Shown here: piece by piece, positions 9,440 to 18,287 of the stretch | Layout: each line of letters starts with the position of its first letter | Position numbering within the stretch: the stretch's first letter is position 1 | From: Mesorhizobium comanense | GTDB taxonomy: Bacteria; Pseudomonadota; Alphaproteobacteria; Rhizobiales; Rhizobiaceae | DNA: 64,000 nucleotides | Direction of reading: 5' to 3' | Assembly (NCBI RefSeq): GCF_005503535.1 | Contig: NZ_SCNN01000001.1 | Location: 434,001-498,000, forward strand | The notes under the pieces: model-generated | The model's input: only the letters and a program-made list of their open reading frames with translations | Database searches by the model: none | Told to the model about the DNA's origin: nothing | Position numbers and translations under genes: made by a program

Positions 9440-11215
9440 CTACGGCATCAGCTGGTACTCGTAGAGCTTCTGGTATAGCCCGCCCTGCTTGAGCAGGGCG
9501 CGGTGCGGTCCGCTCTCCACCACCTTGCCGCCTTCCAGCACCACGATCGTATCGGCCTGATGCACGGTCGACAGGCGGTGCGCGATGACGATCGTCGTGC
9601 GTCCCTCGGTCAACTGTTGCAGCGCGTCGCGGAACAGCGCTTCCGATTCGGCGTCGAGCGCGCTGGTCGCTTCGTCGAGCAGAAGGATTTCGGCGTTGCG
9701 CAGCATGGCGCGCGCGATCGAGATGCGCTGACGCTGGCCGCCCGAGAGCAGGCCGCCATTCTCGCCGACATCCGTTTCGTAACCCTTTGCCTGCGCCATG
9801 ATGAAATCATGCGCGTTGGCGGCCTTGGCCGCGGCGATCACCTCTTCGTCGGTCGCGCCCTCTCGCCCAAGCCGTATGTTGTGCATGATCGTGCCGGCGA
9901 AAAGGAACGTCTCCTGGCTGACATAGGCGATCTTTTCCCTGAGCGAGGCGAGAGTGGCATGCGAAATATCCTGGCCGTCGAGCAGCACCTGGCCGCTCTT
10001 GGGGTCATACATGCGCATGATCAGGTTGAGGATCGTCGACTTGCCGCCGCCGGAAGGGCCGACCAGCGCCGTCATCTTGCCGGCGGCCAGGGTCAGGTCG
10101 AACCGGTCGAGCACCGGCGGGCCGTTCTGGTAGGCGAAGCTGACGGCGTCGAACCTTATCTCGCCAGGCCCGGCCTTGAGCGGCCTGGCATCCGGCTTTT
10201 CGGCCAGCGTCAGTGGTTCATCGGCGAGCTGGAACATCATGCGCACGCCGACAATGCCGCTTTCCAGGGAGATGCGGACGCGCGCGAGACGCTTTGCCGG
10301 CTCATAGGCAAGCAGCAGCGCCGCGATGAAGGCCATGATATTGCCGGGCATCTGGCCGCCCTGCAGCACAAGCAGGCCACTGACCATGACGGCGCCGGCG
10401 ATCGCCAGCCCGGCGAGCGTCTCCATGACGGGGTTGGTCACCGCCTCCAGCGCGGCGATGTTGTTGGCCCGGTCCTCGACATCCGCGACCGCCCTGTACA
10501 TGCGCTTGCGCATCAGCCCCTCGAGGTTGAAGGACTTGACCACGCGCACGCCGATCGCGGTTTCCTGCATCACCTGCACGATCTGGCCGACCGAGCGGAA
10601 CTCCATGGCCGCGAACTTGCGCACCCGCTTGAGGATGCGGTTGACGCCATAGATGGCCACGGGGCCGACGACGAAGCAGATCAGCGACAGCGCCGGCTGC
10701 TGCCAGACCATGACCCCGATCAAGGCAGCCAGGGTCACGAGATCGCGCACGTAGGAGGTAACGATGAGGTCGAGCACGTTGCGCGCCGCCTGGGCGTTGT
10801 TGGTCATGCGCGTGATCAGGTCGGACGAGGAGGTCGAATGATAGAACTCGATGCCTTGCGCCAGGATGCGGTCGTAGATCTTGCGCTGCCGGTCGGCGAT
10901 AATGGCGTTGCCGACCCGGCTCATGAAATAGGCCTGGACGAAGTTGGCGAGGCCCTTGACGATGAAGATCCCGGCGACCGCCACGGCGATCATGTTGACG
11001 CGATCGACCCTCTTGTCGATGACGAATTCATTGGTGATTTCGCGCAGGATCCATGCGCTCGCCGCCGTCATGCCGGCCACTACCAGCATCGACAGGATGG
11101 CCGCGCCGTAGCCCGCCCGGTGCTGGCGGAAGGATTCCCTGAGCAGCCTTGCGATAAGGCGCTGGTTCTCCATCGAGCGCTCGTCGCGTTTCAGGAACGT
11201 CAAGTTCAAGTTCAC
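9440..11215 (-). CDS. ABC exporter, fused permease-ATPase (MsbA/lipid A exporter type)
   Basis: About 591 residues from a GTG at 11215, which has a GGAAG site six bases upstream. An ATG at 11173 (MENQRLIARLL) is the alternative start. The N-terminal half is a six-helix exporter domain beginning YGAAILSMLVVAGMTAASAWIL. The C-terminal ATPase shows Walker A GPSGGGKST, the Q-loop in YVSQETFLFAG, signature LSGGQRQR, Walker B ILLLDEATSALD and the H-loop IAHRLST. The family flips or exports lipids, glycolipids or drugs across the inner membrane as a homodimer. The substrate is unknown. It is divergent from the CodA-like gene. Confidence 0.93.
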   Translation of the reverse strand: MNLNLTFLKRDERSMENQRLIARLLRESFRQHRAGYGAAILSMLVVAGMTAASAWILREITNEFVIDKRVDRVNMIAVAVAGIFIVKGLANFVQAYFMSRVGNAIIADRQRKIYDRILAQGIEFYHSTSSSDLITRMTNNAQAARNVLDLIVTSYVRDLVTLAALIGVMVWQQPALSLICFVVGPVAIYGVNRILKRVRKFAAMEFRSVGQIVQVMQETAIGVRVVKSFNLEGLMRKRMYRAVADVEDRANNIAALEAVTNPVMETLAGLAIAGAVMVSGLLVLQGGQMPGNIMAFIAALLLAYEPAKRLARVRISLESGIVGVRMMFQLADEPLTLAEKPDARPLKAGPGEIRFDAVSFAYQNGPPVLDRFDLTLAAGKMTALVGPSGGGKSTILNLIMRMYDPKSGQVLLDGQDISHATLASLREKIAYVSQETFLFAGTIMHNIRLGREGATDEEVIAAAKAANAHDFIMAQAKGYETDVGENGGLLSGGQRQRISIARAMLRNAEILLLDEATSALDAESEALFRDALQQLTEGRTTIVIAHRLSTVHQADTIVVLEGGKVVESGPHRALLKQGGLYQKLYEYQLMP

Positions 11216-11401
11216 ACGGGACTTCCATGGTTTGCGACTTATGGCCTTGAGTCCGAAGCCGATCGCTGCGTGGACTAAAAGCGGCTTATAGAGCGAGTTA
11301 CCGCCAGAGGGAACCTTTCACGGCCGACTAAAGAAACGGCTGCGGCAAGCTGTCTTTTGCGTCACCATGGTTGGGTGATTCTGGAAATAGGATGACGACA
11401 G

Positions 11402-12694
11402 ATGGATTTCGACCTTATCGTTCGTGGCGGCACGCTGTTGGATGGCCGGGTTGCCGATATCGGCATCAGCGGCGAAACGATCGCGGCGATCGAGCCGAAA
11501 CTGCAAGGTTCCGCGCGAACCGAGGTCGACGCCAGCGGCAGTCTGGTATCGCCACCCTTCGTCGATCCGCATTTCCATATGGATGCCACGCTCTCCTACG
11601 GCATTCCGCGCATCAACGCTTCGGGCACGCTGCTGGAAGGCATTTCGCTGTGGGGCGAACTGAAGCCGCTTTTGACGCATGAAGCGGTGCGCGACCGCGC
11701 GCTTTCTTATTGCGACTGGGCGGTGTCGATGGGCCTGCTCGCCATCCGCACCCATGTCGACGTCTGCGACGACAGGCTGCTTGCGGTCGAGGCGCTGCTC
11801 GACGTCAAGAAGACGGTGGCGCCCTATATCGATCTGCAACTCGTGGCCTTTCCGCAGGACGGCCTCTACCGTTCGCCGACGGCTCGGCAGAACACCATCC
11901 GCGCGCTCGACATGGGCGTCGACATCGTCGGCGGCATCCCCCATTTCGAACGCACCATGGCCGATGGCACAAGGTCGGTGACCGAACTCTGCGAGATCGC
12001 GGCAAAGCGCGGCCTGATGGTCGACCTGCATTGCGACGAGACCGACGATCCGCTGTCGCGCCATATCGAGCAACTCGCCTATGAGACCGCGCGGCTCGGC
12101 CTGCAGGGCAGGGTGGCCGGCTCGCATCTCACCTCGATGCATTCGATGGACAATTACTATGTCTCCAAGCTCTTGCCGTTGATCGCCGAGGCCGGTGTGT
12201 CGGCCATTCCCAATCCGCTGATCAACATCATGCTGCAGGGCCGCCACGACACCTTCCCCAAGCGCCGCGGCCTCACCCGGGTCAAGGAGATGCTGGCTCT
12301 CGGCATCCGTGTCGGCTGGGGCCAGGATTGCGTGCTCGACCCCTGGTATTCGCTGGGCACTGCCGACATGCTCGACGTCGCCTTCATGGGCCTGCATATA
12401 GCCCAGATGTCGAGCCCGGCCGACATGGCGCGCTGTTTCGATATGGTCACCAGCGTCAACGCCGCCATCATGGGGCTCGATCATCTCGGCCTTGCCGTCG
12501 GCAAGCGCGCCAGCCTTGTCGTCCTCGACGCCGGCAATCCGGTCGAGGCCCTGCGCCTGCGTGCCGAGCGCATCTGCGTCATCGCCAGGGGCAAGGTGGT
12601 TGCGCAACGGACGAGGCAGGACACCAGGCTGTCCATTGCCGGCAGGCCCTCGCAGGTGAACCGCCGTCACCGCGTGCCCGGTCAGGCCCAATAG
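11402..12694 (+). CDS. Amidohydrolase, cytosine-deaminase (CodA)-like
   Basis: 430 residues, similar to E. coli CodA from end to end: PHFHMD (His57, His59), RTHVDVCD, DLQLVAFPQDG, GGIPHFERT, DLHCDETDD (zinc and catalytic His/Glu), GSHLTSMHS, NIMLQGRHDTFPKRRGLTRVKEML and DPWYSLGTADML. The metal-dependent hydrolytic deaminase fold is therefore intact. The active-site segment reads GQDC (residues 307-310), where E. coli has GHDD. The zinc aspartate (Asp309) is kept, but the following aspartate, which helps set base specificity, is Cys310. The substrate may be a modified pyrimidine, isoguanine or another cyclic amidine rather than cytosine. It starts 186 bp from the divergent ABC exporter. Confidence 0.88.
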   Translation: MDFDLIVRGGTLLDGRVADIGISGETIAAIEPKLQGSARTEVDASGSLVSPPFVDPHFHMDATLSYGIPRINASGTLLEGISLWGELKPLLTHEAVRDRALSYCDWAVSMGLLAIRTHVDVCDDRLLAVEALLDVKKTVAPYIDLQLVAFPQDGLYRSPTARQNTIRALDMGVDIVGGIPHFERTMADGTRSVTELCEIAAKRGLMVDLHCDETDDPLSRHIEQLAYETARLGLQGRVAGSHLTSMHSMDNYYVSKLLPLIAEAGVSAIPNPLINIMLQGRHDTFPKRRGLTRVKEMLALGIRVGWGQDCVLDPWYSLGTADMLDVAFMGLHIAQMSSPADMARCFDMVTSVNAAIMGLDHLGLAVGKRASLVVLDAGNPVEALRLRAERICVIARGKVVAQRTRQDTRLSIAGRPSQVNRRHRVPGQAQ

Positions 12695-12750
12695 GACATG
12701 CTGTCTGCATCAAATCGCCCGCTTCGTCTTCGTCGCGAATAAGTTTACAA

Positions 12751-12780
12751 AAAACCTCCACTTTAATCCGAGGAGGTTTT
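12751..12780 (+). promoter_or_regulatory. Perfect 9-bp hairpin that covers the Shine-Dalgarno site of the next gene
   Basis: AAAACCTCC (12751-12759) pairs perfectly with GGAGGTTTT (12772-12780) across a 12-base loop. The right arm is the ribosome-binding GGAGG of the gene starting at 12782, so the folded mRNA would hide it. There is no adequate U-tract after a GC stem, so a terminator is less likely. Confidence 0.6.
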
Positions 12781-12781
12781 C

Positions 12782-13042
12782 ATGTGGCGCAAGGCAGTGA
12801 CGGTGACGGTGCTGGCGGTGATCTGCGCCGGCTGTACGGCGATGTCGGCGCAGGATCGGCGTGCCGCCGATGAGGCAAAGTGCCGGTCCTACGGGTTCCT
12901 CAAGAAGAACGACGCGTTCGCCGAATGCCTGCAGCGCATCGATCTCGATCGCCGCGCCGAACTGAGGAGCATGCCGACCTTCGATCCCTGGGACCGGCCG
13001 GTGATCTATCGGCCGATCATCGTCAGGCCGCAGCCGAAGTAG
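12782..13042 (+). CDS. Small putative lipoprotein, function unknown
   Basis: 86 residues with a Lys/Arg start, a hydrophobic stretch (VTVTVLAVICAG) and a lipobox-like CAGC, giving a probable lipid-modified Cys18 and a 69-residue mature protein. The -3 position is Cys rather than the usual Leu, so lipidation is likely but not certain. The mature part contains two further cysteines (AKCRSYGF and AECLQRI), a likely disulfide in the envelope. The C-terminus is rich in Pro/Arg (RPVIYRPIIVRPQP). A GAGGAGG site five bases before the ATG fixes the start, and this site is inside a hairpin. Similar small envelope lipoproteins are common in rhizobia and have no assigned role. Confidence 0.8.
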   Translation: MWRKAVTVTVLAVICAGCTAMSAQDRRAADEAKCRSYGFLKKNDAFAECLQRIDLDRRAELRSMPTFDPWDRPVIYRPIIVRPQPK

Positions 13043-13162
13043 CAAAACCGGCGAGAGCCAGCCGATTTCTGGCCCTGGCCTTGCGCTTTTCCGGTTTTCT
13101 CCTCGTCAAAGCCGCCGCTTCCGTCTACGAGGCGGCTCGGGCAAAGAGGAATCGGGATTGGC

Positions 13163-14086
13163 ATGACGCAACCCGTGACGCGGAACTTCACAATCAGGAA
13201 CGCGCTTCTGGCCGGTATCTTGCTGATGCTGGCGGGCGACTTCATGTTCGCTCTCAACGATGCGATGGGCAAATGGCTGGTCGCCAGTTTCTCCGTTGGC
13301 CAGGTCGTGCTGATCCGTTCGATTGGTGCCTTCATCGTGCTCGGTCCGATGATCGCCAATCAGGGCGCCGGCAGACTGTTCCGGATGGAACGGCCCGGGC
13401 TGCAGATCCTGCGCGTGGCGGCGACGACGCTGGACACCGCTTTGTTCTATGCCGCCGTTGTCTATCTGCCGCTTGCCGACGTGATGAGCTTCTACATGGC
13501 CGGGCCGATCTATGTGGCCGCGCTGTCGCATTTCCTGCTGGGTGAAAAGGTCGGCTGGCGCCGCTGGCTGGCGATCCTGCTCGGCTTCTGCGGCGTGCTG
13601 ATCATGCTGAAGCCATCGTCCGCCGCATTCTCCCTGTCGTCGAGCTTTGCGCTGGTCGGCAGCATCGCCTTCGCCTTCGCCATCATCCTCAGCCGGCGCT
13701 TGCGCGGCACCAGCGACACCAATCTGGTGACCTGGCAGACGATCGGCACGCTGCTGGTCGGCGGCGTGCTGACCATTGGCACCTGGCAGACGCCTTCGGC
13801 GCTCGATTTCGGCGCCATGCTCCTGCTTGGCGTCGTCTCCTGCGCGGCGCATCTGATGATCACCAGGGCGCTCAAGCTGGCGCCGGCCTCAACGCTTGCG
13901 CCGCTGCACTACACGCTGCTCTTGTGGGCCGTGGTGTTCGGACTGGTGTTCTTCGGCGACGTTCCCGGCCCGCGCATCCTGATCGGCTCCGGCATCGTCG
14001 TTCTGGCCGGCCTGTTCATCTTCCACCGTCAGAAGGTGGTCGACACCACGGTGCCGCCGGAGAACGTGCCGAAGGGTGTGAACTAG
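13163..14086 (+). CDS. DMT-superfamily (EamA) transporter
   Basis: 307 residues with about ten hydrophobic helices in two EamA repeats, beginning ALLAGILLMLAGDFMFALNDAMGKWL. The second repeat starts near SSFALVGSIAFAFAIILSRRL. These inner-membrane carriers usually export amino acids or small metabolites, and no substrate can be assigned. The stop codon TAG (14084-14086) lies in a CTAG that also holds the stop of the convergent phosphotransferase gene, so the two genes end on overlapping bases. Confidence 0.9.
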   Translation: MTQPVTRNFTIRNALLAGILLMLAGDFMFALNDAMGKWLVASFSVGQVVLIRSIGAFIVLGPMIANQGAGRLFRMERPGLQILRVAATTLDTALFYAAVVYLPLADVMSFYMAGPIYVAALSHFLLGEKVGWRRWLAILLGFCGVLIMLKPSSAAFSLSSSFALVGSIAFAFAIILSRRLRGTSDTNLVTWQTIGTLLVGGVLTIGTWQTPSALDFGAMLLLGVVSCAAHLMITRALKLAPASTLAPLHYTLLLWAVVFGLVFFGDVPGPRILIGSGIVVLAGLFIFHRQKVVDTTVPPENVPKGVN

Positions 14087-14985
14087 CCCTCGCGTACCGC
14101 AGCCAGGTGCCTTGAAAAGTCCGGGGTCTCCATCAGCGCCTTGCAGCGGGCGAAACGGCCGTCGGCATAGGCCCGGAAGTCATCGGCCGGATTGTTGTTG
14201 GCGAGCTGGATCAGCCCCCACAGCGTCCACAACAGGTCGCACATCGCCTTGTAGATGACGACGCGGCCGCGCTCGGCCGGCCTGGCTTCGCCGCCGAAAT
14301 AGGCGCGCATCATCTCTTCATCCTGGACGGCGTCGAACTTGCCTTCGACGCTCAGGTCGCCGAGATCCCAGAGCGGGTCGTTCATGCCCGAATATTCCCA
14401 ATCGACGATCCACATGCGTTCGCCGGTGTCCAGGAAGTTCTCGCAGAGCGGATCGCAGTGGCAGGCGACGAGAGGCAGCGGGTGCGCGGCAAGGGCTGCG
14501 CGCACGCCGCCGGCCTCGCGCACTACGTCATGATAGCCGGCGGGCAGGGCAACCGCCTTGGTGGACAGCACCTTGAGATAGTCGTCGATCATCGCGAACA
14601 GTTCGAAGCGGAAGGGGAACACCGCGCCGGACGCGTGCAGCTTGCGAAAAGCCTCGCCGGCGCGCGCCGGACTGCCCGGCCTGTCGCGGAATTTCTCCGG
14701 CGACATGGTCTCGGCCCCCTCGATATAGCGTGTCACCATCAGGCCGGTGGCGGCATCGGCATGCAGCACCTCAGGGCTGACGCCGGCTGTCGCCGCTTCG
14801 CGCGCCGCGACCGCTTCATTGGCTCGGTTGATGTATTCCTCCGTGCCCTTGCCAGGAATGCGCAGGCAGAAATCGCCGGCCTTGAAGACAAGGTTGGTGA
14901 GGCCGCCAAGCCGGTCGAGCGGCCCTGTATAGCCGGCCAGCACCGGAATGGCGGCCAGTCTTGCCCGCGCCTCGTCTGTCGTCAT
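14083..14985 (-). CDS. Choline/ethanolamine-kinase-like phosphotransferase (APH fold)
   Basis: 300 residues from the ATG at 14985. LGGLTNLVFKAGDFCLRIPG is the nucleotide-binding beta hairpin of LicA/choline-kinase proteins. LVACHCDPLCENFL is a Brenner-type catalytic loop (HCDPLCEN, compared with the usual HxDxxxxN), and WIVDWEYSGMNDPLWDLGDL contains the metal-binding DWEY/F motif. The family transfers phosphate from ATP to choline, ethanolamine or similar alcohols. It resembles the phosphotransferase at 18.3-19.2 kb, so the region holds two paralogues. It is divergent from the methyltransferase at 15079, with 93 bp between the starts. The substrate is not proven. Confidence 0.88.
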   Translation of the reverse strand: MTTDEARARLAAIPVLAGYTGPLDRLGGLTNLVFKAGDFCLRIPGKGTEEYINRANEAVAAREAATAGVSPEVLHADAATGLMVTRYIEGAETMSPEKFRDRPGSPARAGEAFRKLHASGAVFPFRFELFAMIDDYLKVLSTKAVALPAGYHDVVREAGGVRAALAAHPLPLVACHCDPLCENFLDTGERMWIVDWEYSGMNDPLWDLGDLSVEGKFDAVQDEEMMRAYFGGEARPAERGRVVIYKAMCDLLWTLWGLIQLANNNPADDFRAYADGRFARCKALMETPDFSRHLAAVREG

Positions 14986-15078
14986 GCTCCGCGCCCCCAC
15001 GCCGTTATTTCTTTGCCGCAACGGTTCCACAATTTTCCCCGTTTGGCTATCATCCCCGCCAGACAAAGGGATTGGGCA

Positions 15079-15711
15079 GTGGCGGACAGCAAACATCAGG
15101 GCGCGCTCGGCGAAGTCTACGCGGCCAAGCGGCCCGAAGAAGTGGCCGCACTTTATGATCGCTGGTCGCAAACCTACGACGCCGACATGTCGGCCGCCGG
15201 CTACCGCCACCCGACCATCTGTCTTGCTCTGTTGGCGCGCCATCTGCCGCGCGGCGCTGCCCCGCTGCTCGACGCCGGCGCGGGTACCGGGCTGATCGGC
15301 GAATGGCTTGATATTGCCGGTTATCCCGATGTCGAGGCGCTCGACATTTCGCGAGGCATGCTGGATCAGGCCGCGCGCAAGGGCGTCTATTCGGCGTTGC
15401 ATTGTCAGGCGCTTGGCGGCGACCTGCCTTTTGCCGATGGCGCCTATGCCGGCATCATCTCCGCAGGCGTGTTCACATCGGGCCATGTCGGCGCCGAGGG
15501 GCTGGATGAACTGATCCGCATCTGCCGGCCGGGCGGGGTGATCGTGCTCACGGTCAAGAACACGCTCTGGGATCACGGCTTTGCCGCGCGCATCGCCGAG
15601 TTGGAGGCGCAAGGCCGGATCACCCGCATCGAGGAAACGCGCCCTTACGTCTCCATGCCCGGCGAGGCCGACACCGTGCCCAGCCGCGGCCTCGTGCTGC
15701 GTGTGAACTAG
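15079..15711 (+). CDS. Class I SAM-dependent methyltransferase
   Basis: 210 residues from a GTG at 15079, which has AAAGGG eight bases upstream. Longer readings upstream lie over the kinase gene and are not credible. The core shows PLLDAGAGTGLIGEWL (motif I), VEALDISRGMLDQA (motif II acidic), and ELIRICRPGGVIVLTVKNTLW. It begins with the EVYAAKRPEEVAALYDRWSQTYDADM segment found in Williams-Beuren-type (WBSCR27-like) small-molecule methyltransferases. The substrate is unknown. The stop codon TAG at 15709-15711 falls at the edge of a dispersed repeat. Confidence 0.88.
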   Translation: MADSKHQGALGEVYAAKRPEEVAALYDRWSQTYDADMSAAGYRHPTICLALLARHLPRGAAPLLDAGAGTGLIGEWLDIAGYPDVEALDISRGMLDQAARKGVYSALHCQALGGDLPFADGAYAGIISAGVFTSGHVGAEGLDELIRICRPGGVIVLTVKNTLWDHGFAARIAELEAQGRITRIEETRPYVSMPGEADTVPSRGLVLRVN

Positions 15712-15837
15712 AGCAATTCCAGGAAAAGTGTGAAACGGTTTTCCCGGGAGAAGCGCGAAGCGCTTCCCCTTGGGAATTGCGTAAAAACAAAGAGTTGGAG
15801 TTGTTCAACGATTCCGTGAAGCGTTGAACGGCTCTAG
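15710..15837. repeat. Dispersed TAGAGC-ended palindromic repeat (copy 1, complete)
   Basis: It begins TAGAGCAATTCCAGGAAAAG and ends GAACGGCTCTAG, so the termini are inverted (CTAGAGC...GCTCTAG). Inside are an AATTCC...GGAATT pair and a GTTCAACG...CGTTGAAC hairpin. A second copy lies at about 35.05-35.15 kb and a right-half copy at about 55.80-55.84 kb. Both flanking convergent genes take their TAG stop codon from the repeat ends. Confidence 0.88.
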
Positions 15838-18287
15838 GCTTTCACTCTCTCGGCTTGCGGATCGTACATCGGCGCGAGATGGATCCTGGCCGGCGTCCGC
15901 TCCATCGCCACGACGAGTTCGTAGCTGCCGGTGGCGAGAAAATCATCGCTCACACCATCGGCGTTGCGCACATAGCCGTAGCCGATGTTCTTGCCGACCG
16001 TGTAGCCGTAGCCGCCGCTGGTCAGGTAACCGACCGGTTCGCCATTGCGCAGGATGGTCTCGCGGCCCACGAGCACGATTTCGGGATCGTCGACCGTGAA
16101 GCCGGCAAAGCGCTTTTTCAAGGCAGCGCCGCTGGCCTTCTCCAAAGCGCGCCGTCCGACGAAATCGGTGTTTTTCCGGAGTTTGACCGCCCAGCCGAGC
16201 CCAGCCTCCTGCGGCGTGTCGTTGGGGGTGATGTCGGAACCCCAGGCGCGATAGCCTTTCTCGAGACGTAGCGATTCCAGCGCCCGGTAGCCGACCGGCC
16301 GGATGTCGTGCTTCCTGCCGGCGGTCATCAAGGCATCGAAGACTTCGCCGGTGGCGGCGATCGGCACATGCAGTTCCCAGCCGAGCTCGCCGACATAGGT
16401 GACGCGCAACGCCCGGACCATGTGGCCGGCAATGGTAATTTCGCGGACATGGCCGAACGGGAAGGCCGCGTTCGACGCATCCGCATCGGTCACATCGGAC
16501 AGCACGTCGCGCGCGAGCGGCCCCATCAGCGACAGCGTGCCGAAATTCTCGGTGACGTCGGTCAGTTCCGCGTCGAGTCCTTCGCCGATATGGTCGCGGA
16601 TCCAAGAGGCATCATGCGTGCGGAAGCCCGTACCGGTGACGATGTAGAATGTCTCCTCGGCCAGCCGCGCCACGGTCAGGTCGGCCTCGATGCCGCCGCG
16701 TGTGTTGAGGAGTTGCGTATAGGTCAGCCGGCCGGCCGGCTTGCCGACGTCGTTGGCGCAGATCCAGTCCAGCGCCTTCACCGCGTCGGGGCCGGTCAGT
16801 TCGTATTTTGCAAAGGACGATTGATCGAAGATGCCGACCTTCTCGCGCACATGCCGGTGTTCGTCACCGACGGCCGTGAACCAGTTCTGCCGGCCCATCG
16901 AGTAGACATCCTGTGGTTCGACGCCTTGCGGCGCGAACCAGTTCGGCCGCTCCCAGCCGAGTTTGGAGCCGAACACGGCGCGATGTCCCTTCAGCCTGTC
17001 GTAGAGCGGCGAGACGATGCGCGGCCGTCCGCTCGTATATTCCTCATGTGGGAAGCCGATCGTGTAGTGCTTGCCATAGGCCTCCAGCGTGCGCTCGCGC
17101 ACCCATTGACGGTCACGGTGCAGGCTGGAGAAACGCCTTATGTCGACCACCCAGAGATCGAGCGGCGCCTCGCCGTCGACCACCCATTGCGCCAGCACCC
17201 AGCCGGCGCCGCCGCCCGAGGCGATGCCGAAGGCGTTGAAGCCGGCGCCGACGAACATGTTGGAACATTCCGGCGCCACGCCGAGGATGAAATTGCCGTC
17301 CGGCGTGAAACTCTCCGGCCCGTTGATCATCTGCTTGACGCCGACGGTTTCCAGCGCCGGCACGCGCGCGATCGCCTGGCTCATATGCTGTTCGAAATGG
17401 TCGTAGTCGTCGTCGAACAACCGGAACTCCCAGTCGTTGGGAACGTCGCCCCCGGGGAGATCAGTCGTCCAGGCCTGCGGATTGGGCTCATAGCCGCCCA
17501 TCACCAGGCCGCCGACCTCCTCCTTGAAGTAGGTGCGCCGGTCCGGGTCGCGCAGCGTCGGCGCGTCGGTCGCCAGCCCGTCGATCTTCTGCGTGATGAT
17601 GTACTGGTGCTTGACCGGCTGCAGCGGCACGTTGATGCCAGCCATCGCGCCCACTTGCCGCGCCCATTGTCCGGCGCAGTTCACCACCTTGTCGCAGGCG
17701 ATGTCTCCCTGGCTGGTCTTCACTTTGGTGATGCAGCCGTCCTTCATCTCGAAGCCGATGACGCGCACATCCTCGTAAAGCCTGGCGCCATGCATGCGCG
17801 CGCCCTTGGCCAGCGACTGCGTGATGTCGGAAGGGCTCGCCTGGCCGTCGGTCGGCAGCCAGGAAGCGCCGACGAGATCGCCGGTTTCCATCAAGGGCCA
17901 CATCGCCTTGACCTCGGCCGGCGACAAAAGCTGCATGTCCATGCCGAAGCTTTTTGCCGTCGTGGCCAGCCTCTTGTATTCGGTCCAGCGGTCGGCGTTG
18001 GTGGCGAGCCGCAGGCAGCCGGTCATTTTCCAGCCCGTTGCGAGCCCGGTCTCGGCCTCAAGCCCCTTGTAGAGGTCGACGGAATATTTGAGCACGCGGG
18101 TGATCGAGGCCGAGGAACGCAATTGCCCGACGAGGCCAGCGGCGTGCCAGGTCGAGCCGGAGGTCAGCTTGCCTTGTTCCAGAAGCACGACGTCGGCCTT
18201 GTGGTCGCGCGCCAGATGATAGGCTGTCGAACAGCCGATGATGCCGCCGCCGATGACGACGATCGCGGCCCGGTCAGGCAAGGTCAT
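15834..18287 (-). CDS. Dimethylglycine/sarcosine dehydrogenase-like FAD and GCV_T enzyme
   Basis: 817 residues from the ATG at 18287, which forms ATGA with the stop of the upstream kinase gene. An in-frame extension to 18443 runs inside that kinase gene and is rejected. Residues about 5-390 are a DAO-type FAD domain (VVIGGGIIGCSTAYHLA, then STWHAAGLVGQL). A linker (FAO_M) follows, then the folate-binding GCV_T domain (FDQSSFAKYELTGPDA, NTRGGIEADLTV, TYVGELGWELHVP, RALESLRLEKGYRAWGSDI) and its C-terminal barrel. This layout belongs to enzymes that oxidatively demethylate dimethylglycine, sarcosine or similar N-methylated amines, passing the carbon to tetrahydrofolate. The actual amine is unknown. 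It is co-transcribed with a choline-kinase-like gene. Confidence 0.93.
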   Translation of the reverse strand: MTLPDRAAIVVIGGGIIGCSTAYHLARDHKADVVLLEQGKLTSGSTWHAAGLVGQLRSSASITRVLKYSVDLYKGLEAETGLATGWKMTGCLRLATNADRWTEYKRLATTAKSFGMDMQLLSPAEVKAMWPLMETGDLVGASWLPTDGQASPSDITQSLAKGARMHGARLYEDVRVIGFEMKDGCITKVKTSQGDIACDKVVNCAGQWARQVGAMAGINVPLQPVKHQYIITQKIDGLATDAPTLRDPDRRTYFKEEVGGLVMGGYEPNPQAWTTDLPGGDVPNDWEFRLFDDDYDHFEQHMSQAIARVPALETVGVKQMINGPESFTPDGNFILGVAPECSNMFVGAGFNAFGIASGGGAGWVLAQWVVDGEAPLDLWVVDIRRFSSLHRDRQWVRERTLEAYGKHYTIGFPHEEYTSGRPRIVSPLYDRLKGHRAVFGSKLGWERPNWFAPQGVEPQDVYSMGRQNWFTAVGDEHRHVREKVGIFDQSSFAKYELTGPDAVKALDWICANDVGKPAGRLTYTQLLNTRGGIEADLTVARLAEETFYIVTGTGFRTHDASWIRDHIGEGLDAELTDVTENFGTLSLMGPLARDVLSDVTDADASNAAFPFGHVREITIAGHMVRALRVTYVGELGWELHVPIAATGEVFDALMTAGRKHDIRPVGYRALESLRLEKGYRAWGSDITPNDTPQEAGLGWAVKLRKNTDFVGRRALEKASGAALKKRFAGFTVDDPEIVLVGRETILRNGEPVGYLTSGGYGYTVGKNIGYGYVRNADGVSDDFLATGSYELVVAMERTPARIHLAPMYDPQAERVKA

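Noticed and set aside
9503..11278. 591-codon plus-strand frame opposite the ABC exporter
   Set aside because: Mirror of the exporter gene, which has all ATPase motifs. The plus-strand protein is His/Asp/Gly-rich and lacks structure.
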